Positions 1 to 11,842 are shown, numbered from the stretch's first letter. The stretch: 64,000 bases of DNA from Alloascoidea africana (GCA_030581615.1 JAKTTT010000006.1:1-64000), one strand, 5' to 3'. Notes: generated by a model not told the origin, from the sequence alone. Made by a program: numbers and translations.

Positions 1-1539
1 TGTCCATTTTGATTTTGTATCCCTCGTCGGCCAATTTTGGAAGAGATATTATGTTCCGCGGAGAATCCTTCAGAAATTTGACTTCCTTTAACTTCAATAA
101 ATCAAACGAAATGTCTCCTTTAACTTTCGACACCTTCCAGCCATGTACTCCTTTGATTATAGTATTACCGGCAACAGGGTTGACTAGCATGGAGTCATCA
201 TTAGTGACGTGGATGGTTGCACCTGAGTCCATGACAAAACCATCATCGTATTTATCAACCAGATACACATCGTCTACGGGAGACGGGGAAGCAATTGTGA
301 GACCAGTAACAGGAGTCGATTCGGCAAGATGGACTACTTCACATCCCTCCTCAGCATACAAGATTTGTTCAGGGGGGCTGGAATCTTCCTTAGAAATAAT
401 AACTTCAGAGTTCATGGGCACCTCGATAAGTTGAACGTGTTCAGGCTTGAATTTCCTATTTCTTTGGGGCTTGGGGCAGTCTCGTGAAAAATGTCCGAAG
501 TTTCTGCAATTGTAACAACGGATTTTAGCCATTACGACGTATGATTCTTCTTCAGACACTGCAGAATTATCAGGTGGGGTCGACGATGAAGTAGAGTCCA
601 ATATCCCTTCGGATCTTAATTCTTTGATTAACGTGATCACTTTTCTGAATTCCAGGCTGCTTAAGTCATTCAATTCTCCCTGTGCTCTCCCATATATGTT
701 GTTATTTCGAAGAAACTTGGACAGGTCGGGTTTCGAAAGGGCAAACATGGCAATAAGTGGACGAAGAGGTTTGATTTCAGGAAAGTAGGCGGTGGTGATT
801 GTTACTTGGTCCTTAAATTTCTTTGAATCACCAGAGAAAAAAGACAAATTTGAAACACCAGTAAAGAATTCCTTGAGAATAAGAATTTTTTGATAATTTG
901 TAATAACTGAAAACTCTTTCTTCATGGCAAAGTAGAGCTGGCATCCATTCAGCTCCTTGTCAAAATCTTGAAGCACAGAGCTAGAAAATCTGGACCTGAC
1001 CAAGGATTCCAGGACCGAGCAAAATTTAAATGGGTAGTTTTCAACATCGTCAGCAGTGACAAATTTTTCAAGGTCAAAGTCAGCAGTAGAGACCGAGTTG
1101 ATTAGCTTTTTATCCAACCAAGATTTGAATAAGGGCCAGTAGTAACCTTCAGTGTACTTCTCCTCCTTGGATGCTTTGATTGACTCCATAACAGAGTGGA
1201 AAACGTCAAAGGTGATGTCTGAGAGAAGAGATCAAGAAAAGAAGATAAATTTGTGTTTGTAAATATAGATAAAGTAGAGATGAAAAGTGATAAGTGGGAT
1301 GAATATCGAACACAAGAAGTAGGAATTGACCTCCTTATATATTCTAGCTATTGGCGATTTTTATATTGTACAAATTATATTATTATCAATCATGATGTCG
1401 TGACTCTTATTCAGGGCTTTTACCCTTAAACTGGCCCAAATATCTTTTGCCAGTCTTATATAGTTCTTTCTTAGAATATATAAAAGATCTAAACTCAGAA
1501 GTATACTTACAATAAAGATTACGGCTTTCTTATTTAACA
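1..1539 (-). mobile_element. Ty1/copia-type LTR retrotransposon, 5' part (LTR, gag, protease), runs off left edge
   Basis: On the minus strand an open frame begins near 1189 and continues to the window edge. It holds a gag-like segment, a CX2CX4HX4C nucleic-acid-binding knuckle near 517-478, and a copia-type aspartic protease motif DSGAT near 229. Gag and protease share one frame, as in single-ORF copia relatives. About 1220-1539 is the likely 5' LTR: read on the minus strand it begins TGTTAAATAAG at 1539. The second LTR, integrase and reverse transcriptase lie outside the window if present. The visible part looks whole, with no break that I can see. Age cannot be judged from one LTR. The family call rests on the knuckle and DSGAT motifs. 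Confidence 0.82.
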
Positions 1540-2079
1540 AGCTCAGCTAAGTCCTCCCGAAGATCGGCTTAGCAACAGTATATAAAGACATCCATATCCC
1601 CAGACTTAGATAAGTAGTCCAATAAGGATTTCTATACTTTGGTCGTGATATCAGCACCTCGCCAATATCGCCACATAGGCTTTCATATAAAAATTGCAAC
1701 ATGAGTTTCGTTTTACTTGAAAGGGTCCTCATAAGGCAAATTCCCACATTATTGAAGAATGAAGCCATAAATGGTCTTCAAAAATGGCAAACCTCAGTAG
1801 AACTACGCTCTAAATTAGCTGTAGCACAGTAGAGTATGTCTAAAACTAGGCGGAAATTAGTTTTGGAAATTTAGAACTCGAAGCGGGGGAGATCAGGAAG
1901 GGTGTTCTCAAGCCAACTATAACTTGCAATGAGATTTATCACTTCTCAAAAGGTAGAAAACGCTAAAAAAATCTAATATTTTTTGATCAATATGATTATT
2001 AAACATGTCTCTATTAAGTAGTCAGAAGAGAGTTTAAGCGCCGTGGTTTTTTGGTTTTTGCGGAGCTACAAAATCTGCA
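1540..2079. other. No gene seen
   Basis: This stretch lies between the LTR end and the first recognisable transposase text. A short minus-strand open frame (1547-1768) has no family features that I recognise. Part of the interval may be an unrecognisable piece of the adjacent DNA transposon. Confidence 0.4.
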
Positions 2080-2704
2080 TTGACTCGGCGCCATCGCAAG
2101 GCAAGATTGGCCTTTGCACAATCTTACCAAAACTAGATTCTCGACAGCTGAATACAAGTCATTTAAGCAGAAAAGATCAATATATATAGGCTGGCACTGG
2201 AAAGGGCTAGTGCTTCTCGAAAAGGTCTGGAGAACAACTCAGTGAAAACAGGTCCAAGTCACGGCAAAATATGGCTGCTTTTTGTGATGGCATAATCTTT
2301 AACGCTCCTAGACCATGCTGGACTTTATTACCAGACAGAGGCAGCAGGACATCGGATGTTTTTGTCAAAAGTTTGGAACAAAAGCTTTTCGGTCCATTGT
2401 TGAAAAAACGAAAACAAATAGGAAATGTATTCTATCAGCAAGATAATAGCCTAAGGCACATAACCACCAAGACTAAGAAATGGCTTGAAACGTAACATAT
2501 CGAGGCTTCAGCGTGACTACTCAATTCACAGACCTAAATCCAATTGAGAGTCTTTGGCAACATTTAAAAATGGAGCTCAGTGAATATTCAAAACCTGTAG
2601 GTAGTATCACCAGAAGAATTGAATATGTTTTGACAAACATTTCAGTCTCTACTTGTCAACATGTGATAATAACTATGCCAAAAAGTATTGGAGCTGTTCT
2701 ATAA
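2080..2704 (+). pseudogene. Tc1/mariner-type DNA transposase relic
   Basis: Fragments in more than one plus-strand frame resemble Tc1-family transposases in the right order. RRHRKARLAFAQSY near 2085-2130 matches the usual K-ARL-FA block. IWAAFCDG near 2268-2291 and YQQDNSLRH near 2430-2460 correspond to the catalytic core. DLNPIESLW near 2525-2552 is the last catalytic block. The frame shifts between 2271-2495 and 2513-2704, and a stop precedes the shift, so the gene is dead. No convincing terminal inverted repeats or TA target duplication were found by eye. It is separate from the copia element to its left and probably older, because it is more decayed. Confidence 0.78.
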
Positions 2705-3365
2705 GCGAAGGGGCAATGCAACGTACTAAAAACAATTATAAATAGCCTTTCATACTATGCATTTTAACCCACCATATAACTAAGTCCAAGTTTATACAAT
2801 GTATATTATCCTCTTAGTTTGCACACAAAACTTTGTTTTTAATGGTTTGAACTAGGTTCTAAACTACACTCACCAAACTTTTTAACCTAGCAAAAGTAAA
2901 TGTGTATAAAACTGGAGTGGTGGTGGTTGTTCAAAAATCAAAAAAATGGTCATGTGCTCCGTTTTGTTAGAGACTGTATGTACTAAAAATTATTGAGTTA
3001 TCTAAAAAGTATAGTTGTTTAACGGGGTGTTGGTGATGTAGCGTCCTGTCAATAATCGTGTCGAAGATAGCCACCCGATACTTATTCATTTTTAAAATCC
3101 CAAATGTTCCCCCAAGTAATCGTCATATTACTGCTAGTTGCTAATCTTCTATCTACTCAGGTGATATTAAGAATCATCTGGATATCCAAACCCTCACCCA
3201 CCAGGCGAAATGACAATTCGCAAAGCATTGTAATCTCTACGAAGACACGGATCTGGAAACGTTAACCTTTTCTATAATGAAAAATACCTCAATTTTACAA
3301 AAAATGGAACTATTATTAATAAATACAGCATTTAGAGTACACCAGCATCATAGCACGCGATTGAA
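2705..3365. other. No gene seen
   Basis: AT-rich sequence lies between the transposase relic and the 3' end of the EAF3-like gene. I see no coding signal. The left portion may include the decayed 3' end of the DNA transposon. Confidence 0.4.
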
Positions 3366-4499
3366 TTACCCAGTTTGAGACGCTTCATACGCTGGAGATG
3401 GATTAGTATAAGAATCGACAAAAAGTTTAGATTGATGACGCTCCATATACTTCAAGAAATCTTCCAAATGCTCCTTAAGAACGCCAACGCTCTGCTGGTC
3501 CATTTTAGTTTGGGCAACTAGGCCCGGTAGAGACACTAGCAAACAACTGCAGTTAGAAAAGCTATCTCGAGGAATGAAAAAGCCTAGGACATACCAAACA
3601 ATCGCAATAGATGCTCAGCGCCATATATCTCGCTTAGAGCTTTTCCTGGATTCTGTTTCTTGAGTTGAATAAACTGCTGGCGCTCGAATCGATATAAGAG
3701 AATTGAGCCCAATGACCTGTCAAAGTACAGCTTCAAGCCAGAAAGCACCTCATCCAAAACTTCTGCCTCTGCGCTACCAGGCTTCTTGGGGGGAATTCCG
3801 TCTCGTATCTGTTGAAGCACATCATTAACATTGGGGACTCGTGGTAGAGCGACAAGCTAGTTTCGGTGAGTACTACTGAACAAAATGATAACCAAGCGTG
3901 TAAACATCGCACTTACCAGGTGATCCTTCGTGACGCATTCCCAATCATCCACAAGTCGCGCTTTCAAGGCCTCGGGTATGGAGAGACTAATTTCAGGTTT
4001 CCTTAGATTTTCTTCCTCCTAATAGTTCCAGAACGCGAAATTAGTAACTGTCAAAACAACTCCTCCAACAACATCAACAAAAAAAACATACCTTCTCTAG
4101 GCTATTATGGAGCCCTTTACGTTTTTTATTCAGATGTTTATCCCCCCTTCCATCTTCGCTAGGCGTTTCGCTCGATGCTTTCTTACGGTTCGATCCAGAT
4201 GCGCCCGCTGCGACTGCCGCCAACTTTAGCTCTTTTTGAAGTTGAATATTCTCCTCGCTCCATTCCAAAACACGATCAAGAGGGACCCATTCGTCCCAAG
4301 TTGCTTTCCAACCCTTGTAATGGATGAAATACGCCAATTGAAGCTTCAGTTCCTCTGGCAATCCTGCGTGTTCCACGGTTGTGAAAGTATTTTCTTTAAC
4401 CATCACCACATCCTTCTTGGCCTCGTGCACTTTTAAAACCTTGGCTTCATAGAGTAGAGGGCCGTGGTATGCCAAACATCTCGAGCCTATGGTGAGCAT
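3366..4499 (-). CDS. EAF3: Eaf3/MRG15-family chromodomain protein (NuA4 and Rpd3S subunit)
   Basis: Four exons are read on the minus strand: 4499-4092, 4018-3917, 3856-3595 and 3535-3366, giving about 313 residues. Donors are GTATGT or GTAAGT, and a TACTAAT branch sequence lies in intron 1. The N-terminus is an MRG-type chromodomain (CLAYHGPLLYEAKV, then FIHYKGWKATWDEWV). A basic linker with a KKRKG run follows, and the C-terminus has the MRG domain, including GLKLYFD and ILLYRFERQQF. In yeast this family reads H3K36 methylation within Rpd3S and belongs to the NuA4 acetyltransferase complex. The ATG at 4499 is chosen because the longer upstream frame has no family similarity; a tiny extra first exon cannot be excluded, as S. 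cerevisiae Eaf3 has a few more N-terminal residues. Confidence 0.9.
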
Positions 4500-5221
4500 T
4501 ACAGGATGGGTGTCTAGCAACAGGGAGGTGATAAGGAATCGAAGATGAGGAAGAGGCCAGTACTGATTCTCGCATTCAACCCTACGCCTATTGCATGTAT
4601 CACGAGCTCTTCTTCGCCGACACGTCTGGGTCCACGACTCTCTGCTATGTTCTTCCAACCGTTTCACTGCGGAAATGTCCCGCCGCTGTTGCAGTTTGCT
4701 TTGTACGTGTATCCCGTGGGTGTGGCATGAAGATCGGTTCCAGGCCAGCTTGTGCTGCGAAATGGCCTGTAAGAACGAACAGCAGTACAAATCAGAAGGT
4801 TAGCATAGATATACTGTATAACCGGAGTATATAGATAGATAGGCACAAAGGAGAAACCGAAAAGACATCTGTCAGCTCATCCACAACCGTCGGACTCTGT
4901 TTCCAGCTTCCAGCTTCCAGCTTCCAGAGCCAGAACCCTCGCTCCCCCGTGAAACTCCGCCCGTAGCTTGATTCTTCAACTTGCTGGCCCACGTCCCCGA
5001 CTCTCGCAACCCAGACGGCCCCGTGCCAACGGCTTGACTCGACACCAACGGCTCGCCCCGACGCCAATGGCTCGTCTTCGGCGGTTGTGCGGTTTCGCCA
5101 GTATGGGAATGGCTAGATTCCAACCGCCAACCAGGGCATGGATGTGTGCGAGCCACGTGACGTGGATGACATGTTGCCTGCTTCGCTCTTCAGCCCTACT
5201 CGACTTTGTTTTCATCCACAA
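4500..5221. promoter_or_regulatory. Divergent promoter between EAF3 and the casein kinase gene, GC-rich
   Basis: About 720 bases separate two divergent genes. The part from about 4870 to 5210 is GC-rich and open in several frames, which creates many spurious ORFs. It contains a CACGTG at 5154-5159 within a larger imperfect palindrome, and a short CCAGCTT tandem near 4901-4924. In-frame upstream ATGs at 5138 and 5171 could extend the kinase N-terminus. Confidence 0.5.
5154..5159. promoter_or_regulatory. CACGTG site, EAF3/YCK2 promoter
   Basis: It lies within GCCACGTGACGTGG, which holds overlapping CACGTG and TGACGT cores. It is about 65 bp upstream of the kinase start used here. Confidence 0.4.
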
Positions 5222-6749
5222 ATGTCTTCATCAGGCCAGAGCCACTCTTCGAACGTGATCGGCGTTCACTATAGAGTCGGAAAGAAGATCGGTGAGGGCT
5301 CGTTTGGGGTCATTTTCGAAGGCACAAATCTTCTGAACAACCAACAGGTTGCTATCAAGTTTGTATGTATTGTTTGCTAATCTGAACTCAGCTCGAGACC
5401 TGTGTTTTTTCGTTAACAGGTTGAATCCCATTTGAACAGGAGCCAAGGAAAAGTGAGGCGCCCCAGCTGAGAGATGAATATAGAGCATACAGAATACTTG
5501 CTGGTTGTGGTAAGCTAGCATTTTGGATTTTGGCACCAGGCCAGCTAGGCCAGCTAGGCCAGCTAGGCCAGGCATGGTCTGCCTTTTTATCATTCTCCTT
5601 CTAACATTACTTATTGCGACATAAGCCGGCATCCCTAATGTTTATTACTTTGGCCAAGAGGGCTTGCACAATATACTAGTCATCGACTTGCTTGGCCCAA
5701 GCCTGGAGGATCTTTTTGACTGGTGTGGACGAAAGTTCAGCATCAAAACAGTGGCCATGGTAGCAAAACAAATGGTATCCAGAGTCCAAACGATACATGA
5801 GAAGGATCTAATTTACCGAGATATAAAGCCTGATAACTTTCTCATCGGAAAGCCCCTGACTAAAAACGCCAATCTTATCTACATGATCGACTTCGGCATG
5901 GCTAAACAGTATAGAGATCCCAAGACCAAACTGCACATTCCCTACAGAGAAAGGAAAAGCCTTAGTGGAACCGCTCGATACATGAGCATAAACACCCACT
6001 TGGGGAGAGAGCAATCCAGAAGAGACGATCTTGAGGCCCTGGGGCATGTGTTTATGTATTTCTTGAGAGGCGGTCTTCCATGGCAAGGGCTCAAGGCTCC
6101 AACCAACAAACAAAAATACGAGAAGATCGGGGAAAAGAAACAAACCACTCCTATTATGGAGTTATGTGAAGGCTTTCCTCCCCAGTTTTCTCAGTACATG
6201 ACCTATGTGCGCAATTTGAGTTTTGAGGATACTCCCGATTATGACTATCTGCGATCTCTTTTCTCGGATGCTCTGGAGTCCATTGGAGAACAAGAAGATG
6301 ATCAGTATGATTGGATGAAACTGAACGGAGGTCGAGGCTGGGACGCAGGAATAAATATCAAGCCTAACCTCCACGGATATGGACATCCCAGACCCCCAGA
6401 CAAATCTAAGCAAGGCAATAGACAAAGTGGGCCTCTTCCAAACATCTCAATGCTACGACAAAATTCGAAAACCCAAAGGAAAGGAAGACAGAACCCGATT
6501 GCGCATTTACAAAGAACAGATACTCCAGGCTCTTCTCAAGGGAATCGAAACAGTGCTTCTCAGTACGCTTTGGCGGGAACTCCCCACCAATCACAACAAT
6601 ATCTGGGCACAGCACATGATCAAAAAGAATACATTGGCCATAACAAACCATCTCAACAAACACAGCAGAACTTTTCCCAATCCGATTCACCCGCCCTAGC
6701 GGTTAAGAAGAGCTTTTGGAAAAAGATTTCTTCTTTCTGCTGTGGTTAA
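5222..6749 (+). CDS. YCK2: Membrane-anchored casein kinase 1 (Yck1/Yck2-like)
   Basis: Three exons, 5222-5362, 5440-5509 and 5626-6749, encode about 444 residues. The kinase domain shows the CK1 glycine loop [20 protein letters not shown] (catalytic loop with the CK1-type lysine), DFGMAKQY and the CK1-specific [14 protein letters not shown] stretch. A Gln/Asn/Ser-rich tail follows, ending in Phe-Cys-Cys-Gly. In S. cerevisiae Yck1/2, C-terminal Cys residues are palmitoylated by Akr1 and hold the kinase at the plasma membrane, where it acts in glucose signalling, endocytosis and morphogenesis. Intron 1 has a nearer AG (5418-5419) that would break the frame; the AG at 5438-5439 restores the conserved [14 protein letters not shown] segment. 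Intron 2 holds a 9-bp tandem repeat. The start could be an upstream in-frame ATG. Confidence 0.92.
5538..5571. repeat. 9-bp tandem repeat (AGGCCAGCT) inside intron 2 of the kinase gene
   Basis: Three perfect copies of AGGCCAGCT begin at 5538, 5547 and 5556, and a partial fourth begins at 5565. Each unit holds AGCT and GGCC palindromes. The array lies between the donor and the CTAAC branch sequence. Confidence 0.9.
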
Positions 6750-7685
6750 TGCATTGTCTATTCTGGCTTTCCATGCTCGCCAAATTCTTCTTCATCCTGC
6801 CTTTGTTTCACATTTGTTTTTGTTCTCTATGAATAAGTGCTTGAATAGCTCTAGATTGTAATGCTTGTTCAATTTTTCTGGTTTTACACGTTTAAGATAA
6901 TCAAATATCTGCTTCAGATGTCCAAACAATTTAGTCTCATATAGTAAGCTAATATTTTCATAGTATTATGTTCTCTATTTAATTTCACGACTAAATTTAG
7001 TCCTTTGGGTATTTAAGGAGCTTTGATTTTGTTTGAAGTGAGAAAGTTGGATCGGGGAATGATTGGCATGTGGACAACCGCAACCAATCGCCATGGCTGG
7101 CTTGAAACATCCAATTTAATGTAAAAACATCATAACCCGAGTTTTATTAATTTTAGTCGATTAATTCAATTGAAAGAAGTATAACCGCTGGCTCCGAGAA
7201 GAATTCAGGATGGAAGCTTTAAATTCATGCTCCGTTTGAGCAATAACGATTCTCACAATGCTAAGAAGGTTTTGTTACTTTATCGCCACTCCTTAGAGAC
7301 CGTCTCTTTGTGAAAACATGCGATGATATAGAACCTTGATTTTTATGCAATCTTTGGAAAAGTGAAATATACAATCTTCATGGGCCACTTCTTTTAAAGC
7401 CAATCTTTTTTGAACGCCACACACGACTTTGTTCTTTAATGACCTCGGATTTCCTCTCAAGGAGTTCCCTAGCAAAAAAGCAGAACATTTCGTTACTAGT
7501 ATACAAAAGTATCTACATGAATAAATGATCAACAGCAAACTACAGATGACCTTTTGTTGAAGTAATGAATAGAAATAACTTTTCATGCTATATGCCTAAA
7601 AAGTTGGAGTGGTGAATAGTGATAGAAAGAAACTAACAGACTCTGTGCTGGAAGCACTGTAAGAATAAATGTCTTGGGATAATAA
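6750..7685. other. Intergenic stretch between convergent genes
   Basis: This interval lies between the 3' ends of the casein kinase and the BRE4-like gene. It is mostly AT-rich. A minus-strand segment near 7395-7484 reads as a charged peptide after a TTTTTTGCTAG acceptor-like site, but no matching first exon was found, so I do not call a gene. Confidence 0.4.
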
Positions 7686-10600
7686 TCAAAAGTCTTCTTC
7701 CCCCAAGATGACCTTGGAAAAATAAATAATCCTATCAAGTTCTTCAGCCACAGATGTAAATGCCTTTCCAATAGCCATTCCATGAACCTCAATCCAATGC
7801 TTGCGCTCCCATTGATCCGAGTCGGGCTCATTGACAGCGTTATCTGTATCTTTAGTATGTGGCGATGGAGGTCGAGAATTCGGTGCCGTGATAGGGTCTT
7901 CTTTATTTTCGGAATCGCTTTGGGAAGCAATTTCAAGTTGAGCAATAACATCAAACAATCGTTTTCTGGCACTTGTCGCACTTGGCAAGTACTTTGGAAC
8001 TTTTGACTTGGAGCGGAAACAGTTTGAAAGGATATAAAAGACAAACAAAACCGAAACCACTGAGTCACGTCTTAGTGAGAGCAGTATTTGAGTAGTTTCC
8101 TCATCGCTGTCCTTTTCAAAAACATGGAAATAGGTAGCTGAAATGCGCGACTCTACAATGTTCTCATATATGTGATCAATACTGTCCAGAAGTTGCGTGT
8201 ACGGTTTCTTGTTGAAAGTACCCCGAAGCGATGGTTCGTGTTCAGTCATTTTCAACAGCTCTCGTATAGCAAACAAACCTAGAGCACTTGTTAGTTAGTG
8301 TCTTATCCCACACCATACAAATCGCCTTTCCTACTTACTCTGACTCATTCGAACTTCTCTGATGTGTGCCAATTCAAGGGTCAGCCCAGTTGGATCATCA
8401 TCCGAATCTCTGTATAAATAACGGTCACTAACCGATTGATAGCATTGACTGATATGAGCAAGCAACGAGGAGATACTTGTTCTTAACTCGTGTCTTGCAA
8501 CGAATGGCCAAAGAACCCATCCAACGACAACAGACGTTAAAATCCCCACCATAATAGAACAGCCTAAAGTCCAGGCTTGTTTGCTTATAGATACTGATTC
8601 CTTCCTTCCAGTTTTTATCGTCAATGAAACGATTGTAAATGTCAAGGATGCAATTAAGCCAGACCGGGCATGAACGGTAATGCGGTATCTATAAAACAAG
8701 GGGAATCCAATGATCACAGCAAATACTGCTGTAACGTACTCTGAAGAAGGCCGAGAACCTACAGATAAGCCTCCCCATACTGTACCCAGAATAGCAAAGA
8801 ATAGTCTTGTGAAGAGGTCATGAATATTTCCCCCGACCCTTGGACTAAGAAAAATGAACAAAAAGATTGGTGCCCACCAGCAATTGTACGAATGGTACCA
8901 ATCATAAGATCCAGAAAGCCACCCTGGAAGGCATATTAATGCCACAGAACACGATGTCTTCAACGCATACTTCGATTCAAAGTCCTGTAACTTGTGAAGC
9001 ATCTTCCATGCTTTATAACGCATGGTATTTGAATTGGCAGTCCTGTGGTTGAAATCTCTCCGATCAATTGCTCTTCTTGCCATGATTTCTTTTTGTCCCG
9101 GCCATTGCGCTTCACGACTTTCTAATCGAGATGTATTCAGACTGTAAATCTGCTCCAATGCGTCATCCACATCTCTCTTCGTTTGGATATAATGAAAAGC
9201 GGTCTCACTTCCTTGATCATGCAACTGCGCCTGAGTGGTTCTCAAAAGAGCTCTTTTCAATGGATATTTGGGCCAGTTTATATGCCAAGAGGAAGTTTTG
9301 TGTACGTCGAGGAATATGGTTCCAAGCTTCACCAGTGACTTGGCTACCTGTCGTGAGTACCGGATGTACAAGAACATGTTTATGACATCTTGCTCTTCCA
9401 GAAGCTCTTTACAGAAGTACTGAGACTTTGCAAATTTTCTGTAAGCTCTATCAAGTTTGGTAACCGATTCCTTTAGGCTCTCGATTGACAGTTCGAGATC
9501 TTTATTTGACGATAAAGGCTGAGAGTGTTTATTGTTTTCGTCATCTGTGCTGGTGTATTCATCTGGACCGTAACTCATCCGGCCGTTAACCTTTAGCACT
9601 CGCTTACAAGTTGTCAACAACTTTTTCATTTCCGCATACACATCAAAAGTGGGCTGTCTAAAAGCCTTTTTCATTGCCGAAATGTATATTAACCTACTGT
9701 TGATGCTAAATGTTGGGATTTCAATGTTCTTGCTGCTGCCCAAACGCGAAATAGTAGGTCTTCCTCCAGAGATTGGAGTATGCGAAGTGCTGCCTGCTCT
9801 GCTGAATATAGGAGAGATTACTCTACTCTGTATGTTGGAGGCACATTCTGTCCCGTCAAACAGGAGCGTTGGAAAGGGTATAGCTCTAATCGGTCCGATA
9901 GCTACCTGTAAAGCGTTTCTCATGTTTTTCAGGACACTATCGTTAAATGTGGTGATTGTCATTTCGTTTTGGTAGTCTCGAAATGCTTCAGACAGAGCAA
10001 TAGACCGCCAATTTAGCACTTCCTGTAAAGTTTTATCCTCAATGAGCTCCTGGTTGATTGAGCAAGTGTATAGACACTTTTTACAATCATCCAGCGCATC
10101 ACAAAGAGCGTTAACGATAGAGGAATGTCCAAAGTCAGGAAACACGACCAGGTTTGTGATGAGAGAATACAGAATGCCAAATAAATAAGGAATGCCATAA
10201 TTCCATACCCTGTCTCCGTATTGGGGACGAGCAGATGAGGTATCGACCGTTGAAAAAAAGATAAGCGCTGTTCCGGCAGCGATGAAGAAATTGTAGAATC
10301 TCACAAAGCTTGCCCTAAACCAGGACATTAGGAAAATTCCAATGAGCAAGGAGGCCGATAGGAGGCCACTATAACCATTCCTCGAAGGGCCTGTGGCAGT
10401 TGACACATATAGAGCAAGACAGCCCCATGCAATGCCAAAAGCACCTCCAAGAATCGAGAGACATGTGATTTCAAGCTGAGAACCAGAAGAATGTGCTGGA
10501 TGGTGAATTAGTACGGAAAAGGGAAGCAAGTAGCAATGGCTGCCCAACCAAGCTCTTGATGGATGTACGAGACAGGTTATGAATGCAGCCAAGTAGGCTA

Positions 10601-11153
10601 TCGTTATTTTCAGGACCAGAATGATATCTTGGAGGTTACTGTCCCAGATCTGTTTGTATTCTTTTGGGGATAATTTGCAAAGATTCTTGAGCTTTACAAG
10701 TTTGTCCTTACAATAGGCATAGGGACCTTTCAACATGGCAGCTATGGAAGGGCGAAGCTCTTCGAACTCATTGTAGCTTGCGATCTTTTCATTGTGGGAA
10801 TGCGGATTAGGTGCGGTGTATATCGCATCGAAGAAGCCATCTCTCAATTCTTCCAAGTCGTAGGAGTTCAGAGGCTCGTATGAATCGGAAGTAAGCTCCT
10901 CCAATAGCGTGACATGCATGGAAGTTCTTGGACTAGGTCTATATTCCTCAGGGGTTCCTGGAAAGTTATTGAGCAAACTAGCCGTGTTGGATTGGAGCTG
11001 AGGCGACCTTGTTCCGTCTGAAGCCAAAGATCTCAGGGAGAGGTACGATCGATTGAAAGAGCCTGCTGATATTGGCACGCCGGAGTGGCCCAGCGGCGTC
11101 TGAGAGCCATTGCCCGCTGGCGTAGCGTCTCGTGAGTTTGAGCGGGTGTGCAT
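7686..11153 (-). CDS. BRE4: Bre4-like multi-pass membrane protein (ArAE_2/DUF2421 family)
   Basis: Exons 11153-8339 and 8278-7686 encode about 1135 residues; S. cerevisiae Bre4 is about 1125. The intron (60 nt) has a GTAAGT donor and a CACTAACTAAC branch region. A Ser/Thr-rich cytosolic N-terminus precedes two clusters of hydrophobic segments separated by a long hydrophilic middle, the layout of fungal proteins related to aromatic acid exporters. In S. cerevisiae, loss of Bre4 alters brefeldin A sensitivity; the transported substrate is not established. The first ATG in frame is at 11153, and the open frame upstream of it lacks an ATG. Transcription is divergent from SSB1, an arrangement also close by in S. 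cerevisiae. Confidence 0.82.
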
Positions 11154-11537
11154 GTATGAGAGTGTTGGAGGATTAAAGATGGGCGAGAATGGGAGCAGGC
11201 CTGGCACAGAGGAAGGTTTAAATAACAGCCGGGTCGACTGGCGGGCTGTCTCACTTTCCCCGTGGCAGCAAGCCAACGGGCCTCTGTCTCTGCCTCTGCC
11301 TCGGTCTCATCTCGCACGCCTGGGCGGGCTGTCTGGGCGAAAGAATGTGGCCTCGCTAGCCATCCCCTGGTGCCGATGTTGCTGCCATTCGCTCGCGATG
11401 GGCCCAGCGGGACGAGCACTTCTACCACCACCGCCCGCCAGTGGATCCCGGACGCGACTGTCGACTCTCCAGCGCACACTCCGCTACTACGTCCCGGCCT
11501 CCGTCTACGGTCGCCGCCACCCTCGCCCAGAAACCTC

Positions 11538-11570
11538 GGGAACCTCACGGGAACCTCACGGGAACCTCAC
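11538..11570. repeat. 11-bp tandem repeat (GGGAACCTCAC), three perfect copies
   Basis: Copies begin at 11538, 11549 and 11560, with a degenerate copy GGGCACCTGG after them and AAACCTC before. They lie about 270-300 bp upstream of the SSB1 ATG. The repeated GAA spaced by 11 does not match the 5-bp phasing of a heat-shock element. Confidence 0.9.
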
Positions 11571-11666
11571 GGGCACCTGGCTTCCCATGGCACACAGCCG
11601 AAGAAGGCGGTGACCGCGAACACCAGGGGCCTGGGTGTATGGGTGTGACTGCCCGATCGAGGATTC

Positions 11667-11672
11667 CACGTG
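11667..11672. promoter_or_regulatory. CACGTG site upstream of SSB1
   Basis: A perfect E-box-type hexamer followed by AC lies about 170 bp upstream of the SSB1 start. In yeasts this hexamer is bound by Cbf1 or Pho4; which factor acts here is unknown. Confidence 0.45.
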
Positions 11673-11842
11673 ACCGTGCATGTTGCTGGTATAAGCGCGG
11701 AGGAGTTGCGCCAGTTGTGGCAACGATGATTTTTCATTTTTTTTTCTGATAAATTTTCAAAATTTTTCATTTCTTCTCTTTTCTCTCCACCTCCTCTAGT
11801 CTCCAGTTCACTAGCTCTTTTCTACTTTTTTGTTTCTCCACA

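Larger units (their letters stand above)
11154..11842. promoter_or_regulatory. Divergent BRE4/SSB1 promoter, GC-rich, with 11-bp tandem repeats
   Basis: The interval is GC-rich to about 11650, then changes to a pyrimidine-rich leader (11720-11840) directly before the SSB1 ATG, as is usual for highly expressed yeast genes. It has a CACGTG at 11667-11672 and three tandem 11-mers at 11538-11570. The several overlapping ORFs here look like by-products of base composition. Confidence 0.6.

Noticed and set aside
1547-1768. A minus-strand 73-codon ORF beside the LTR
   Set aside because: No recognised motif, short, and embedded in mobile-element debris; not called as a gene.
1840-2890. Terminal inverted repeats for the Tc1/mariner relic
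   Set aside because: Segments near 1850-1880 and 2850-2880 share only loose TTTAGAAC-like text; the pairing is too weak and the spacing unsupported.
4591-5632. Many short ORFs around the EAF3/YCK2 intergenic region
   Set aside because: They overlap one another in several frames in a GC-rich stretch and none shows domain similarity.
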